Shown here piece by piece: positions 22,860-32,750 of a stretch of DNA of 64,000 nucleotides. This stretch comes from Mycoplasmopsis sturni DSM 22021 (GTDB lineage: Bacteria; Bacillota_I; Bacilli_A; Mycoplasmatales; Metamycoplasmataceae): the NCBI RefSeq assembly GCF_000701485.1, contig NZ_JNIZ01000003.1:124001-188000 (forward strand), in the 5' to 3' direction. Below the pieces are notes generated by a model that searched no databases, had not been told where the DNA came from, and was given only the letters and a program-made list of their open reading frames with translations. The stretch's first letter is position 1. Each line of letters opens with the position of its first letter. A program made the position numbers and the translations under genes.

Positions 22860-22865
22860 TATGAT
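22860..22865 (+). promoter_or_regulatory. possible -10 box of the ecf operon
   Basis: TATGAT, 11 bases before the ATG of ecfA1 at 22877, with no Shine-Dalgarno between them. It is the weakest of the leaderless-type promoters in this window. Confidence 0.4.
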
Positions 22866-22876
22866 AAAATTAAAAT

Positions 22877-23683
22877 ATGATTAAGCTAACAAATGTAACT
22901 TTTAAATATCGTGAAAGTGATGTTAAACCTGCTCTTTCTGATGTTTCTTTTGAAATTAAATCTGGTGAATATGTTGCTATTTTAGGGCATAACGGATCTG
23001 GTAAAAGTACTTTATCAAAAGTTCTTTCAGCATTAATTAAACCTAATTCAGGGCAAGTAGATATTGATGGGATTATCTACTCACGAGAAAATCTCAACAA
23101 AGTACGTCATAAAGTTGGAATTATTTTCCAAAATCCTGAAAACCAATTTATTGGTTCTTCAGTTGAGGATGATATAGCATTTGGTTTAGAAAACAAAATG
23201 ATTTCACGACAAGAAATGAATGAAAAAGTTAAATTCTTTGCCAAACAAGTTGGTATGGAAAAACACTTAGAACGTGAGCCGGAAAATCTTTCTGGTGGAC
23301 AAAAACAAAGAGTAGCAATTGCTTCTGTACTAGCTCTAGATCCTGAAGTAATTATTTTTGACGAGGTTACATCAATGTTAGACCCTAAAGGAAAATCGCA
23401 AATTTTAAGCATTATCCACAAGATTCGTGAATCTAGAACCAAAACTTTGATTTCAATTACCCATGACATGGATGAAGCTATTCTTGCTGATAAATGTCTT
23501 GTCTTTTCTGGGGGAAAACTAATTGCTAGTGGAAAACCAATGGATATTTTGAACAATCAAAAAATCATTGATATTGCAAAAATTGATTCTCCTTTTATTT
23601 ATAAAATTTCATCTGCAGTCAATAATATAAAGCCCACTTATAACGAAGAGGAGTTAATTGAAGAATTATGCAAATTAAAATAA
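22877..23683 (+). CDS. ecfA1: ECF transporter energising ATPase EcfA1
   Basis: 268 residues. One of two ATPases that, with EcfT, drive vitamin and micronutrient uptake by exchangeable S-components. Walker A is GHNGSGKST (about residues 37-45), Q-loop FQNPENQFIG, signature LSGGQKQR, Walker B VIIFDEVTSMLD and switch His in SITHDMDEA. The Q-loop 'NPENQ' is typical of EcfA1/CbiO proteins. It is the first gene of a three-gene operon whose members overlap each other. No S-component gene lies nearby, so the module is of the shared (group II) type and must serve substrate proteins encoded elsewhere. Confidence 0.95.
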   Translation: MIKLTNVTFKYRESDVKPALSDVSFEIKSGEYVAILGHNGSGKSTLSKVLSALIKPNSGQVDIDGIIYSRENLNKVRHKVGIIFQNPENQFIGSSVEDDIAFGLENKMISRQEMNEKVKFFAKQVGMEKHLEREPENLSGGQKQRVAIASVLALDPEVIIFDEVTSMLDPKGKSQILSIIHKIRESRTKTLISITHDMDEAILADKCLVFSGGKLIASGKPMDILNNQKIIDIAKIDSPFIYKISSAVNNIKPTYNEEELIEELCKLK

Positions 23684-24639
23684 AAAACTTAAAGCAAATT
23701 TTCTCGCCTAAAACTCCTTGAGAATTTAAGGCATTGGATAATGTTAATATAGAAATTCAACAAGGGGAATATCTTGGAATTATAGGACAAACAGGAAGTG
23801 GTAAAACTACTTTTATCCAGCATTTAAATGGTTTATTATTACCTACAGATGGACAAATTAGCTGAATTTATACTAAAGAAATTTTTGATCCTAAAACTAA
23901 AAAACAAAATATAGAATCAATAGAAAGATCATTACCAATTCTAAAGCCATATAAATGTTTATTAGGTTCATGATGTAAACTTAAATCACATAAAAAATTA
24001 AAGAAAAATTATAAATTTAAATACGCTAAAGAAATTCGAAAAAAAATTGGGGTTGTCTTTCAATTTGCCGAATATCAATTATTTAAACAAACTATTATGG
24101 ATGATATTATTTTTGCACCTCTTGCTTTTGGTGTTTCACTAGATGTAGCTAAAGATCGTGCACACAAGTATATTAAAATGGTAGGTTTAAATGAAGAATT
24201 TCTAAAACGTAGTCCATTTGATTTATCAGGAGGACAAAAACGTCGTGTTGCGCTTGCTGGTATTTTGGCTTTAGAACCTGATGTTTTAATCGTAGATGAA
24301 CCTACCGCTGGTTTAGATCCTGTTGGAGTTGTAGAAATTCTAGATATTCTAACAGAACTGAATAAAAAAGGAAAGACTATCATTAATGTAACTCATGAAC
24401 TTGATCATGTTTTGGAAAGAGCTCAAAGAGTTGTTGTTTTTAAAGAAGGAACTATAGTTAGAGACGGAAATCCTTATGATGTTTTAAATGATATTGAATT
24501 CTTAAGAGCAAACGAGCTACAACCACCTAAATTACTCGATTTTGTTAACAAGCTCAGAGCAAGAGGAATTGATGTGCCTAGGGTCACTTCTAACCAAGAG
24601 TTAATTGCATTTTTAAATCAAATGCAAGGAGGAAAATAA
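23668..24639 (+). CDS. ecfA2: ECF transporter energising ATPase EcfA2
   Basis: 323 residues. Walker [10 protein letters not shown], signature LSGGQKRR, Walker [13 protein letters not shown] and switch region NVTHELDHV. Between Walker A and the Q-loop ([11 protein letters not shown]) there is an extra, basic stretch of about 45 residues (near residues 72-118, including [11 protein letters not shown] and [18 protein letters not shown]), which makes the protein longer than the usual 280-290 residues. The start codon lies 16 bases inside ecfA1, behind GAGGAG, and the TAA overlaps the ATG of ecfT, so all three are coupled. It pairs with EcfA1 as a heterodimer. Confidence 0.94.
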
Positions 24640-25724
24640 TGAAAAGTGTTTTTGGGCGTTATATTCCTGGCGAGAGTTTCTTATATAAAATTGATCCACG
24701 TTTAAAAATTCTTTTGGTAGTGTTTTTTGTTGTTTTTGCTTTTATGAACCGTTCTTTATTAGAAATGTTTATTCTTTTGGTTCCTTTACTTATTGCTTAT
24801 CTAATTACCGTTAAAAGATTTTATCCATTAATTAAAATGATCAAATTCCCTTTGTTTGTAGCTATTATTATTTTAATAGTTAACATATTCACAATTAGCG
24901 GAGAAGATATTTTATTATCTCAATATGGACAATTTATTCATGACCAACATTACGTTGGTGCAAATGGATTAATCACCAAGGAATTAGGTAGATCCATTTC
25001 ATTACCAGAATCATTTCAAGCGTTTAATGCTCAAAACTTAATTGATTCCAAAGTAATTGATAATAGCGAAGAATTTGACAAAATATTAACTATTTTCAAA
25101 AATTCTGTACATTCAGCAAATTACATTTGATATCTTAAATTTAAACCTGATTATGAAGGTCTTAAATTGACCATTAGCTTGTTCCATGTAAATAAATCAT
25201 TGGCTTTGTTTGTTAGAATTTACATGATGGTTTTAGCAACTTCATTATTAACTAATACTACTCGCCCAATCTTGCTAACTAAAGCTATTGAAGATTTAAT
25301 GTTCCCATTAAAACTATTCTTTGTTCCTACCCAAATCATTGCCATGATTATTTCTATTGCTTTGCGTTTTATCCCGACTTTACTTGATGAATCACAAAGA
25401 ATCATGAAAGCCCAAAGTGCTCGTGGTGTAGACTTCAAAAACGGAACTATTAAAGATAAAGTTACTTCATTTACAACATTAATTATTCCCCTTTTTGTTT
25501 CTTCATTTGCTAAAGCTGATGACTTAAGTGATGCGATGCAAACTCGGGGATATGATCCTTACAAAAAAAGAACTAAATATCGCCATCTTTCATTTGGAAT
25601 AAGAGATTTAATTTTAACTGTCTTTTTTATTGCGTTGGGTGCTTTCTTTGTAATTAATAACTATTACCCAAGTATCGCAACTTACTTACCAGATATTTGA
25701 CATACATGATTTATGATTGCATAA
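24639..25724 (+). CDS. ecfT: ECF transporter transmembrane coupling protein EcfT
   Basis: 361 residues, longer than the usual 260-270. N-terminal LYKIDPRLKILLVVFFVVFAF and the following helices match EcfT, and the two coupling helices carry the signature motifs AQSARGVDF (A-R-G) and AMQTRGYDP (A-R-G-like). A polar insertion of about 90 residues (near residues 88-175, from ISGEDILLS to the Trp-rich YIWYLKFKPDY) lies between the early membrane segments and the helix LALFVRIYMMVLATSLL; it would sit on one membrane face. The final ten residues follow two TGA Trp codons. It couples ATP hydrolysis by EcfA1A2 to S-component toppling. Confidence 0.93.
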
Positions 25725-25753
25725 AAAACAAGGACAATGAGCCTTGTTTTTTT
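25724..25753. terminator. bidirectional terminator between ecfT and trmB
   Basis: AAAAACAAGG / CCTTGTTTTT hairpin with T-runs on the plus strand and a matching T-run on the minus strand. It starts at the ecfT stop codon and its tail overlaps the trmB stop codon, so it can serve both convergent genes. Confidence 0.85.
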
Positions 25754-26363
25754 ATCTTTTGGGTCTTGCTTCTAGATAATTAATGTTTTTGCCTTGTGAA
25801 CTTCATTTTTTCTCGTATCCTGTTTGAAAATTACCTTCATTATATTTTGAAGCATGTAAATCTCTTGTAAAACCAAGAATTTCTCAATTGTTTTCAGCAA
25901 GCGATTCAAGTGAAAAATCAAATAATTTATCATTATCAGTTTTAAACCTTAAAATTCCTTTTTCGCTTAAAATTTTTTCATATAAAGCTAAAAAACTTTT
26001 ATATGTTAAGCGTCTTTTTGCATGAGCATTTTTTGGTCACGGATCCGAAAATGTTAATCAAATTTGATCAACTTTCCCCTCAAAAAGTTCCGTAATTTTA
26101 GCTGCATCTTCACTAACAATAAAAAGATTAGTAAGTTTTAATTCATTAATTTTGGTTAGGATCTTATTGGCTACTGTAGGATATTTTTCTAAGGCAAAGT
26201 ATTTAATTTCAGGATTATGTAAAGCTAATTGTGTAATCATTTCTCCTTTACCGGCTCCAATTTCTAAAACATTGGTTTGCTCTAATTTAATAGGAAAATT
26301 TTTAATTACAAACTCAGAATTAGCAAGTTTATTAACTGCTGTTGGGTCATTTCTTAATCTCAT
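25752..26363 (-). CDS. trmB: tRNA (guanine-N7-)-methyltransferase
   Basis: 203 residues. It makes m7G46 in the variable loop of tRNAs using SAM. The family pattern is clear: [13 protein letters not shown] at the N-terminus (usual RxR..A), SAM motif [11 protein letters not shown], acidic strand [13 protein letters not shown], the TrmB block [19 protein letters not shown] (DPWPK..H.KRR) and the C-terminal TGYEKKWSSQGKNI. The ATG at 26363 is chosen because a TATAAT lies seven bases upstream and an earlier in-frame TTG would fall on the other side of it. No ribosome binding site, so probably leaderless. Confidence 0.95.
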
Positions 26364-26370
26364 ATTTTTA

Positions 26371-26376
26371 ATTATA
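26371..26376 (-). promoter_or_regulatory. -10 box of trmB (leaderless type)
   Basis: TATAAT on the minus strand, seven bases before the trmB ATG. Confidence 0.6.
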
Positions 26377-26398
26377 ACCAAATTCAAAACAAAGATTT

Positions 26399-26425
26399 AA
26401 AAAACAACGGAAATCCGTTGTTTTT
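26399..26425 (-). terminator. terminator of the 71-residue protein gene
   Basis: Arms AAAACAACGG / CCGTTGTTTT with a 4-base loop and a U-run when read leftward, between trmB and the small gene upstream. Confidence 0.85.
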
Positions 26426-26453
26426 GCTTATTTAGAACAATTTTCGGTAAGCA

Positions 26454-26669
26454 TTACACAATTTTAATAATTTCTTCTTTTGAAAATTCTTTTCCGTGTA
26501 ATCCGTCCCTTTGGACGTGTATAATTTCGATATTTTCATTAGCCTTTGTGTGAAGACCATGTTTTTGTCCTCTTCTAAAACGTTTGATTGCGGCATTTAA
26601 ATCATCTAGCGAATTTTCTTGTGCTATGATTTCGCCATTGGCTACTAATTTTGCTTTATATTTGTACAT
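26454..26669 (-). CDS. small basic protein of unknown function (71 aa)
   Basis: 71 residues without any Trp codon. Sequence begins MYKYKAKLVANGEIIAQEN and continues with DDLNAAIKRFRRGQKHGLH, then IEIIHVQRDGLHGKEFSKE: two short beta strands, a helix and a basic KRFRRGQKHG patch that could bind nucleic acid. It has an excellent GGAGG ribosome binding site, a TATAAT upstream (minus strand, 26690-26685) and its own terminator, so it is a genuine expressed gene. I do not recognise the family; a small RNA- or ribosome-associated protein is a guess from composition only. Confidence 0.85.
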   Translation of the reverse strand: MYKYKAKLVANGEIIAQENSLDDLNAAIKRFRRGQKHGLHTKANENIEIIHVQRDGLHGKEFSKEEIIKIV

Positions 26670-26782
26670 ATAAAACCTCCGATAATTATAAGAGCTTACA
26701 CTTATATTATATTATATTTAACCGCACATCTAGCTAAAAACGGACAATACTAATGAAACTTTACCAGTTTAGATAAAAATTC

Positions 26783-27994
26783 TTAGTCATGTTTGTGTTG
26801 ATAATATTCAACAAGTGCTTTCCAATTTTGCCACGCTTTTTTGAAATAACCACCAATAAAGACCCCGTATAACATTAAAAAGAGCGTTGATATTGAAGTT
26901 AGTGATGATCAAATAATTGGGGACTTATAAATATCTCTTAAGGTAAATCCTAAAACAACCGCTAATAAGTATGAAATACTAATAATTGTAGGAACAATTC
27001 AACGACGATTGTAAGGTATTTTCGTTGCAATAACAAGTGAGTGCAGCATTGAGCCTAAGTAAAAAAGGGCCAATGCTATCGACATTAATAGATTGTAATA
27101 AAGGTTATTATTCCCGATTTGGTACGCCAAATTCTCACTGTTATAAAAAGGAATAAAATGCCTTGTAATATAAAGAAATTGAACTCCTAATAGAACCATG
27201 AAATTTAGATAAATAATAAAAATTTGTTTGCGTTCATATGTTTCTTTGTTAAGAGAAAAATCAGTTTGTGAAACATAAAATATAAATAATGAGGCGATGT
27301 TTATAAAAATTAAAAGTCAATATCAGTCAAATTTAGCTAAATCAAACCCGTTTTCTGTTTGAGCTAGCAAAATGATGGCCTCTCCAAAGGAAATAATGAC
27401 AATTAACCCAAATCTTTCAGTAATATGCTCAGTGTTTAGCTTGAACCGCTTATCAAAAATCAACAATGTTCAAGTTAGTGCGCCAATAGTTAGTACTACT
27501 AAAATAGTGATATAACTAGCCAAAAATGGTGAAGCAGCATTAAACCATAAGATTGAAATTAAAATCATATGTGCAACAATAAATTTTTTCAAAAATCTAC
27601 TAGTTTTGAATAAAATTTTTAGCTTAATTTTAACATAAACATATTGTAAGAGTTGAATTAAGAAAATAAACCCTAAAAAGACGGTTATTTTTTGGTATTC
27701 TTGTTCAAAGTGGTAGGTAATACTTTTAATATAAACCAAAAGCATTGGCATAATTATAATGTGAGCAAGCATTGCTTTAATAGTCGGCCTTCCATATAAA
27801 TTAGTAAAAACCGTTTGATTTGTTCAAACCGAAATTACCGAAACAAAAGCAGTAAATACGACCATTAATTTGACTGGGTCCTGCATATCCGCACTACTAT
27901 GAATAATATGCGAAATCTGAGAAAAAATATATACATAAACAAGATCAAAAAATAATTCTGCTCATGTTACTTTTTTATGTTTAGGCAATGTCAT
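26783..27994 (-). CDS. LtrA-like multi-spanning membrane protein (low temperature requirement A family)
   Basis: 403 residues, open through TGA Trp codons. The N-terminal KVTWAELFFDLVYVYIFSQI matches the conserved 'VTWxELFFDLVFV' start of the LtrA family, and a second typical block is TEHITERFGLIVIISFGEAI ('ERFGLFTIIVLGE'). Eleven or twelve hydrophobic segments are visible. LtrA was named from a Listeria cold-growth mutant and its biochemical role is not established. The ribosome binding site is AAAGGAG seven bases before ATG. Monocistronic, between tRNA-Trp and the small basic protein gene. Confidence 0.85.
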
Positions 27995-28037
27995 TTTGCT
28001 CCTTTGAGTATTTTTATTATACTAAAAATGCAAAATA

Positions 28038-28056
28038 AAAATGCATCTCTGCATTC
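28038..28056 (-). terminator. terminator of tRNA-Trp
   Basis: AATGCA / TGCATT hairpin directly after the encoded CCA, followed by TTTTATTTTG on the minus strand. Confidence 0.65.
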
Positions 28057-28130
28057 TGGCGGGAGTTAAAGGAATCGAACCCTTATTCTCAGTTTTGGAG
28101 ACTGTTGCATTGCCATTATACTAAACTCCC
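28057..28130 (-). tRNA. tRNA-Trp (anticodon CCA)
   Basis: Minus-strand cloverleaf: acceptor arms GGGAGTT / AACTCCC, discriminator G followed by an encoded CCA, D-arm with AATGGCAA, anticodon loop CTCCAAA (anticodon CCA) on a CAGT/ACTG stem, T-loop GGTTCGATTCC. It reads UGG only. The UGA codons used as Trp throughout the window require a second tRNA-Trp(UCA), which is not in this window. Confidence 0.95.
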
Positions 28131-28140
28131 ATAATTCGGA

Positions 28141-29241
28141 TTATTTTCCGAATTTAAAGTGACAAATATCACCGTCTTGCATAATGTAATTCTTACCTTC
28201 TAAACGTAATTTACCTGCGTTTCTTGCCCCTAATTCACCGTTAAATTCAACAAAATCTGAATAAGAAATTACTTCTGCTTTAATGAATTTTTTCTCAAAA
28301 TCTGAATGAATTACTCCAGCACATCTAGGAGCGTTTCATCCCTTGTGGTAAACTCAAGCTCTCACCTCAACAACTCCGGCTGTGAAATAAGTTTCAAGTG
28401 ATAAAAGATCAAAAGCTTCACGAGTAAGAATATCAAGTCCACTTTTTTCAATTCCATACATTTGAAGCAACTCTTCTTTTTCATTCTCGTTTTCTAAGCC
28501 GATAAGTTCGCTTTCTAATTGAACCGAAATAGGTAAAATCTTATCTTGAGAATCTAAAGAGTTTTTTAAAGCATTAAATAAAGGAACGTTTTGATAATCC
28601 ATTATTTGATCATTACTTAAATTAGCTACATAAATTATTGGCTTAAGTGTTAAAAGGTGATACCCTTTTATATATTGCAATTCTTCTTCTGATAATTCAA
28701 CATTACGAGCTGGCACTTCTGATTCAAGAGCTTTTTTAATTTTTTGTGCTGCACCTTGTTCAATTAAAGAATCCTTATCACCACTTTTGGCTTTTTTTGC
28801 GACTCTATTTAAAACATTATTAATTGTTTCAAGATCAGCCAACATTAATTCATAGTTAATAATTTCTTTATCGCGAACTGGATCTACATAATCGGCAACA
28901 TGCATTATGTTTTTATCCTCAAAACAACGAATAACATGAATAATTGCATCAACTTCACGAATGTTAGCCAAAAATTTATTACCTAAACCCTCTCCTTTTG
29001 AAGCTCCTTGAACTAATCCGGCAATATCGACAAAATCAAAAGTAGCATGAATAATTTTATTTGGTTTTACAATTTCAGCAAGGCGATCAAGTCTTTCATC
29101 TTTTAACGAAACTGTTGAAATATTGGGTTCAATTGTAGTGAAAGCATAGTTAGATGCTTCAACTTGCTTTTTAGTTAAGGCACTGAATAATGTACTTTTT
29201 CCAACATTTGGTAATCCTACAATCCCTGCTTTTAAACTCAT
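28141..29241 (-). CDS. ychF: redox-regulated ATPase YchF (Obg-like GTPase family)
   Basis: 366 residues, the standard length. A P-loop NTPase of the Obg family that prefers ATP and binds ribosomes. G1 is GLPNVGKST (about residues 9-17), FTTIEPN lies in switch I, G3 is [19 protein letters not shown], and the altered G4 equivalent is YVANLS (NxxE-type, explaining ATP preference in the family). The C-terminal TGS/helical region ends with [19 protein letters not shown] and the DICHFKFGK tail. Ribosome binding site AAGGAG. It lies directly upstream of tRNA-Trp on the same strand. Confidence 0.96.
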
Positions 29242-29295
29242 TTTATCTCCTTAATAAATTAATTAAATTTTACTAGGAAATTTGAAAATAAAAAC

Positions 29296-29320
29296 AAAAA
29301 CCCGTTTTAAACGGGTTTAT
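29296..29320 (-). terminator. terminator of nox
   Basis: AAACCCGTT / AACGGGTTT hairpin just after the nox stop when read leftward, followed by a T-rich tract on the minus strand. Confidence 0.8.
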
Positions 29321-29326
29321 TTAAAC

Positions 29327-30694
29327 TTATTTTTTGTATTTAATGCCTAGTGCATTAAGTTGTGGCATTAAGAAGAAATTAAATGGTTTATTAAAGTGAG
29401 GTAAAAAATAAACGTCAGTTAAAGCAATTTCTGGAAGAGTCATTTTTCTTTGAATAGCTAATGCAAACATGTAAATTACTTCTGTGTGAATAAATTTTCC
29501 TCATGAACCAATTTGTGCACCAAGAAGTCTCATAGTTTTTTTATCGTATGTAATTTTACATGCAACTTTATCATATTCACGCATAAATTCTGGACGATCA
29601 TTATCAATTCAATATTCTTCAGCAACATCTGTAAGACCAAATCTTTCAGCTACTTTTTTAGTAATTCCTGTTGATGAATAATGACAATTAAATACATTGA
29701 TTGCATTTGTTCCAACAACTCCTGGGAAAGGAACATTTACACCTGCAATATGTAAAGCGGCAACAAGACCAGTTTTAACTGCATTTGTAGCAAGGGCTGT
29801 GTGTGTTCTTTGACCAAGAGCAACATTCATCATAGCTGCGGAGTCTCCAATTGCATAAATATCTTGGTCACTAATTGAACGTTGGAATTCATCAACTTCA
29901 ATTGCCCCATTTGGTAATTTAGCAACTCCTTCAAGAGCGTCTGTTCTAGGTTTAAATCCAATAGCTAAAATAACAAGATCGGCTTTATATTCACCTTTGT
30001 TTGTTACAACACTAGAAACATGTTCACCATCTTTTGATTTGAATTCAGTCACCAATTCACCCATTTGTAATTGGATCCCTTCTTCTTTCATTCTTTTTTC
30101 CATTGCATCGGTAAATTCAGAATCAAAATAATTTCCAATTACTCTATCTTGAGTATCAATTAGAGTAACTTTTTTACCTTTTAAGTGGAAAGCTTCAACA
30201 ATTTCAATTCCAATATAACCTGCACCAACAACAACAACATTTTTAATTTTTTTGTTGTTTGCTACTTCTAAAATTTCTTCAGCATGTTGGAATAATTTTG
30301 ACACCATAACATTTTTAAGATTTCTACCTGGAAGAGGAACTTCAATAGGTCACGTTCCACCAGCAAAAACTAATTTATCATAAGTGTCAACAAACTCTTT
30401 TCCTGTTTGAAGGTCTTTTACAAGAACTTCTTTTTTCTCTCTATTAATTTTGATTACTTCGTGTTCTGTTTTAAGATCAACTTTATAATCATCTTTAAGA
30501 ATAGCAGGTGAAGAGTAAAATAGTCCTTCTGAGCTCTCAAATTCCCCTCCCACTCAAAGGGCAATACCACAACCTAAAAATGATGTATTGCTATTTCTAT
30601 CATAAGCAACTACTTGATGTTCAGGGTTAATTGTTTGTAATGTTCTTAAAAAAGATGTACCCGCGTGATTTGCTCCGACAACTAAAATTTTCAT
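29327..30694 (-). CDS. nox: NADH oxidase (CoA-disulfide reductase/NADH oxidase family flavoprotein)
   Basis: 455 residues. FAD-dependent oxidase that reoxidises NADH with oxygen, water-forming in relatives with a redox-active Cys. N-terminal FAD-binding site [15 protein letters not shown], the active-site Cys in [12 protein letters not shown] (about residue 42), NAD-binding [13 protein letters not shown], the FAD motif [10 protein letters not shown] and a C-terminal dimerisation domain ([24 protein letters not shown]). A conserved Tyr-Asp/Glu region AVACKIT-like ([11 protein letters not shown]) is present. It probably keeps the NAD pool oxidised during fermentation and removes oxygen. The ribosome binding site GAAAGGA lies before ATG. 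Monocistronic and divergent from the phosphotransferase gene. Confidence 0.93.
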
Positions 30695-30853
30695 ATATAT
30701 TCCTTTCAATTCTAATCTTAGTTTAATAGTTTTAATTAAATGAATATTTTAAATATAATATATATTAATTATAATATTTTTTGCTTAAGTTCTTTTTAAT
30801 ATGGAAAAATTCCCATATAAATTTACTTAAACCTTAAAATACAAGGAGCTTAA

Positions 30854-31597
30854 ATGGATAAAATTAAAATTGGTTTTACTAATGAATCTTTTCGTGATAA
30901 TAATTTATTTGTACAAAACAAAAAACACAACAAGTTTAATCATAAAATAGACTATAGCTTGCTTGAAGAATTTGATTTTGTGCCAAAATTAGTCGAGAAC
31001 AATGAAGATAGCTTAAAATTTCAGTGAATAGAAAACATTGAGTTTGAATGAAATTCAGAGTTATTAGAACAAATGGCTGACAAAATCAAAATTGTGCATG
31101 ACTCAAAACTCCCTTTTCCCAAAACTAATATCGCCTCTAGAGTAAAAGAATATAGAAAAATAATCAACCAAAAAGGATTGAAGATAGAGGTTCTTAATAA
31201 GTATTTCAAGAGAATCAATAACATTTTGTCTCATAGCGAAAATAATAGACCATTACATAACGACCTATTTAAAGAAAATATTTTGTTAGATAAAAATAAT
31301 AAACTATGAATTATTGATTGAGAATATGCAACAATGGGAGATAAACACTTTGATTTAGCATATTTTATTTTAAGTAATCGTTTAAATGAGGAACAAGAAC
31401 AAATTTTTTTAGAAAAATATGATACCTATTGAGATGAATACTTATGACAACAAAAAATATTAGTTCTTTATCTAGTTATCCTTTGAGTTAATGCACAAGA
31501 AGTAAAACATTTTGATGATCAACCATACATTAATGAATTAGAGAGAATTGTTAAACTTTATCAACACAAGAAAGAAAATAATCTTTTTAGAAAGTAA
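30854..31597 (+). CDS. choline/ethanolamine kinase-like phosphotransferase
   Basis: 247 residues with TGA read as Trp. The C-terminal half has the aminoglycoside/choline kinase fold signatures: PLHNDLFKENIL (Brenner motif HxDxxxxN; His135 and Asp137 region) and IIDWEYATMGD (metal-binding DxE), then HFDLAYFIL. The N-lobe is short. The family phosphorylates small alcohols such as choline. The two-base gap to cdsA makes a shared role in phospholipid or phosphocholine-lipid synthesis plausible (inference). LicA-like is the nearest description; an antibiotic kinase is less likely given the setting. The ribosome binding site is AAGGAG seven bases before ATG. Confidence 0.82.
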
Positions 31598-31599
31598 TT

Positions 31600-32649
31600 A
31601 TGAAAAAAATATTTAATAAAGAATTACTAATATCAAGGATATTACCCGCTATTGGAATTATTCTCTTTTTAACAGGATGAATAAGTATTACTCGACTTGG
31701 TTTTTGAACTTACAATTACCAAGGTTTTGATTCAGAAAATATTCAATGGGTTGTTTTTAGAGCACTTTCAGTCTTTCTTTTTCTTATTGTTGGTTTTGGT
31801 GCTTTCTTTGAAATATCAAAAGCATTTTTAGAGAAGTGGTGATTATCGGTTATCTTAGCAGTTTTTGGCACAATTTCTCTTTTAGGTGGTAAGAACTTTT
31901 TTGAATTTATTACTCATTCTCAATCATTAGAATTATCTTCTTATCCTAGTTTGCAATCGGTTTTTTCTTATAACCTATTTCAAGATTGATTAGTTTATCT
32001 TTTCCCTCTTATTTTAATTTTAGTTGCTGCATTAGGAAGAATTTGAACAGTAAAAGATCTTTCGTATAAAAATTTCTTAATGAAAATGGTTGTTTTATAC
32101 TTTGTTTTTTTACTTATTAATGTGTTTATCAAAACTTTCGTACTTCTTTTAGCAACTCCTGCCGGTTTATCTTTCTTAATTATTTTATTTATGGGGGCTT
32201 TCTTATCTGATACCTTTGGCTTTGTAAGCGGAATCTTATTTGGAAATAAATTTATTAAAGCTAAACTCGCACCAACTATTAGTCCTAAAAAAACATGAGA
32301 AGGATTAATAGGTTCAGTTGTATTTACTATTTTTGGACTTATTCTATTAATCATAACAGCTCACTATATTTCCCAAAATAGCGATAACAACAATAACGAC
32401 TGATATACGATTATTTTTACCAATAATAACCAAAATACTTATGGCCTTAAATCCACGCTTATTTTATTTATTATTCTAATTCCAATTATTTCTACTTTTG
32501 GTGATTTAAGTTTTTCAGGCATTAAAAGATGATGCGAAATTAAAGATTTTTCAAACATTTTAGCAGGACATGGGGGGATCTTGGATCGACTTGATAGTCT
32601 TATGTTTGTTTTCTTATTTTTCTCTTTAATATCGCTTGTTCCAAGTTAA
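31600..32649 (+). CDS. cdsA: phosphatidate cytidylyltransferase
   Basis: 349 residues, integral membrane protein with about eight hydrophobic segments. It makes CDP-diacylglycerol from phosphatidate and CTP, the branch point for phosphatidylglycerol and cardiolipin. The C-terminal PROSITE-type signature is complete: SGIKRWCEIKDF, then AGHGGILDRLDSLMF, with DTFGFVSG upstream. The N-terminal region (about residues 1-150) is longer and more variable than in E. coli. Start ATG follows the kinase stop by two bases. It is the last gene of the two-gene unit. Confidence 0.95.
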
Positions 32650-32666
32650 TTTATTTTAAAGTGTTT

Positions 32667-32672
32667 TATAAT
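32667..32672 (+). promoter_or_regulatory. -10 box upstream of polC
   Basis: TATAAT 18 bases after the cdsA stop. Transcription would start near 32679, ahead of the hairpin at 32700-32723, so that hairpin would lie in the polC leader. Confidence 0.45.
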
Positions 32673-32699
32673 TATTTTATATTTATAAAGCAAAGCAAT

Positions 32700-32723
32700 A
32701 GAAGCAGCTTTTCTGCTTTTTTT
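32700..32723 (+). terminator. terminator-like hairpin between cdsA and polC
   Basis: AGAAGCAG / CTGCTTTT hairpin with T-rich loop and seven Ts after it. It either ends the cdsA transcript or, because a TATAAT lies just upstream, acts as an attenuator in the polC leader. Confidence 0.7.
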
Positions 32724-32750
32724 ATTTCATGAAGGTAAATAGGAGTAAAT

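Noticed and set aside
23107-23556. Minus-strand frame of 149 codons opposite ecfA1
   Set aside because: Exact shadow of the conserved ATPase gene on the other strand, with no start signal and no recognisable protein features.
28131-28152. AATTCGGA / TCCGAATT hairpin between ychF and tRNA-Trp as a terminator
   Set aside because: It has no U-run on either strand; it may be a processing or pausing hairpin, but nothing supports termination.
31995-32354. Minus-strand frame of 119 codons opposite cdsA
   Set aside because: The plus strand encodes the complete cdsA with its signature; the antisense frame is a by-product.
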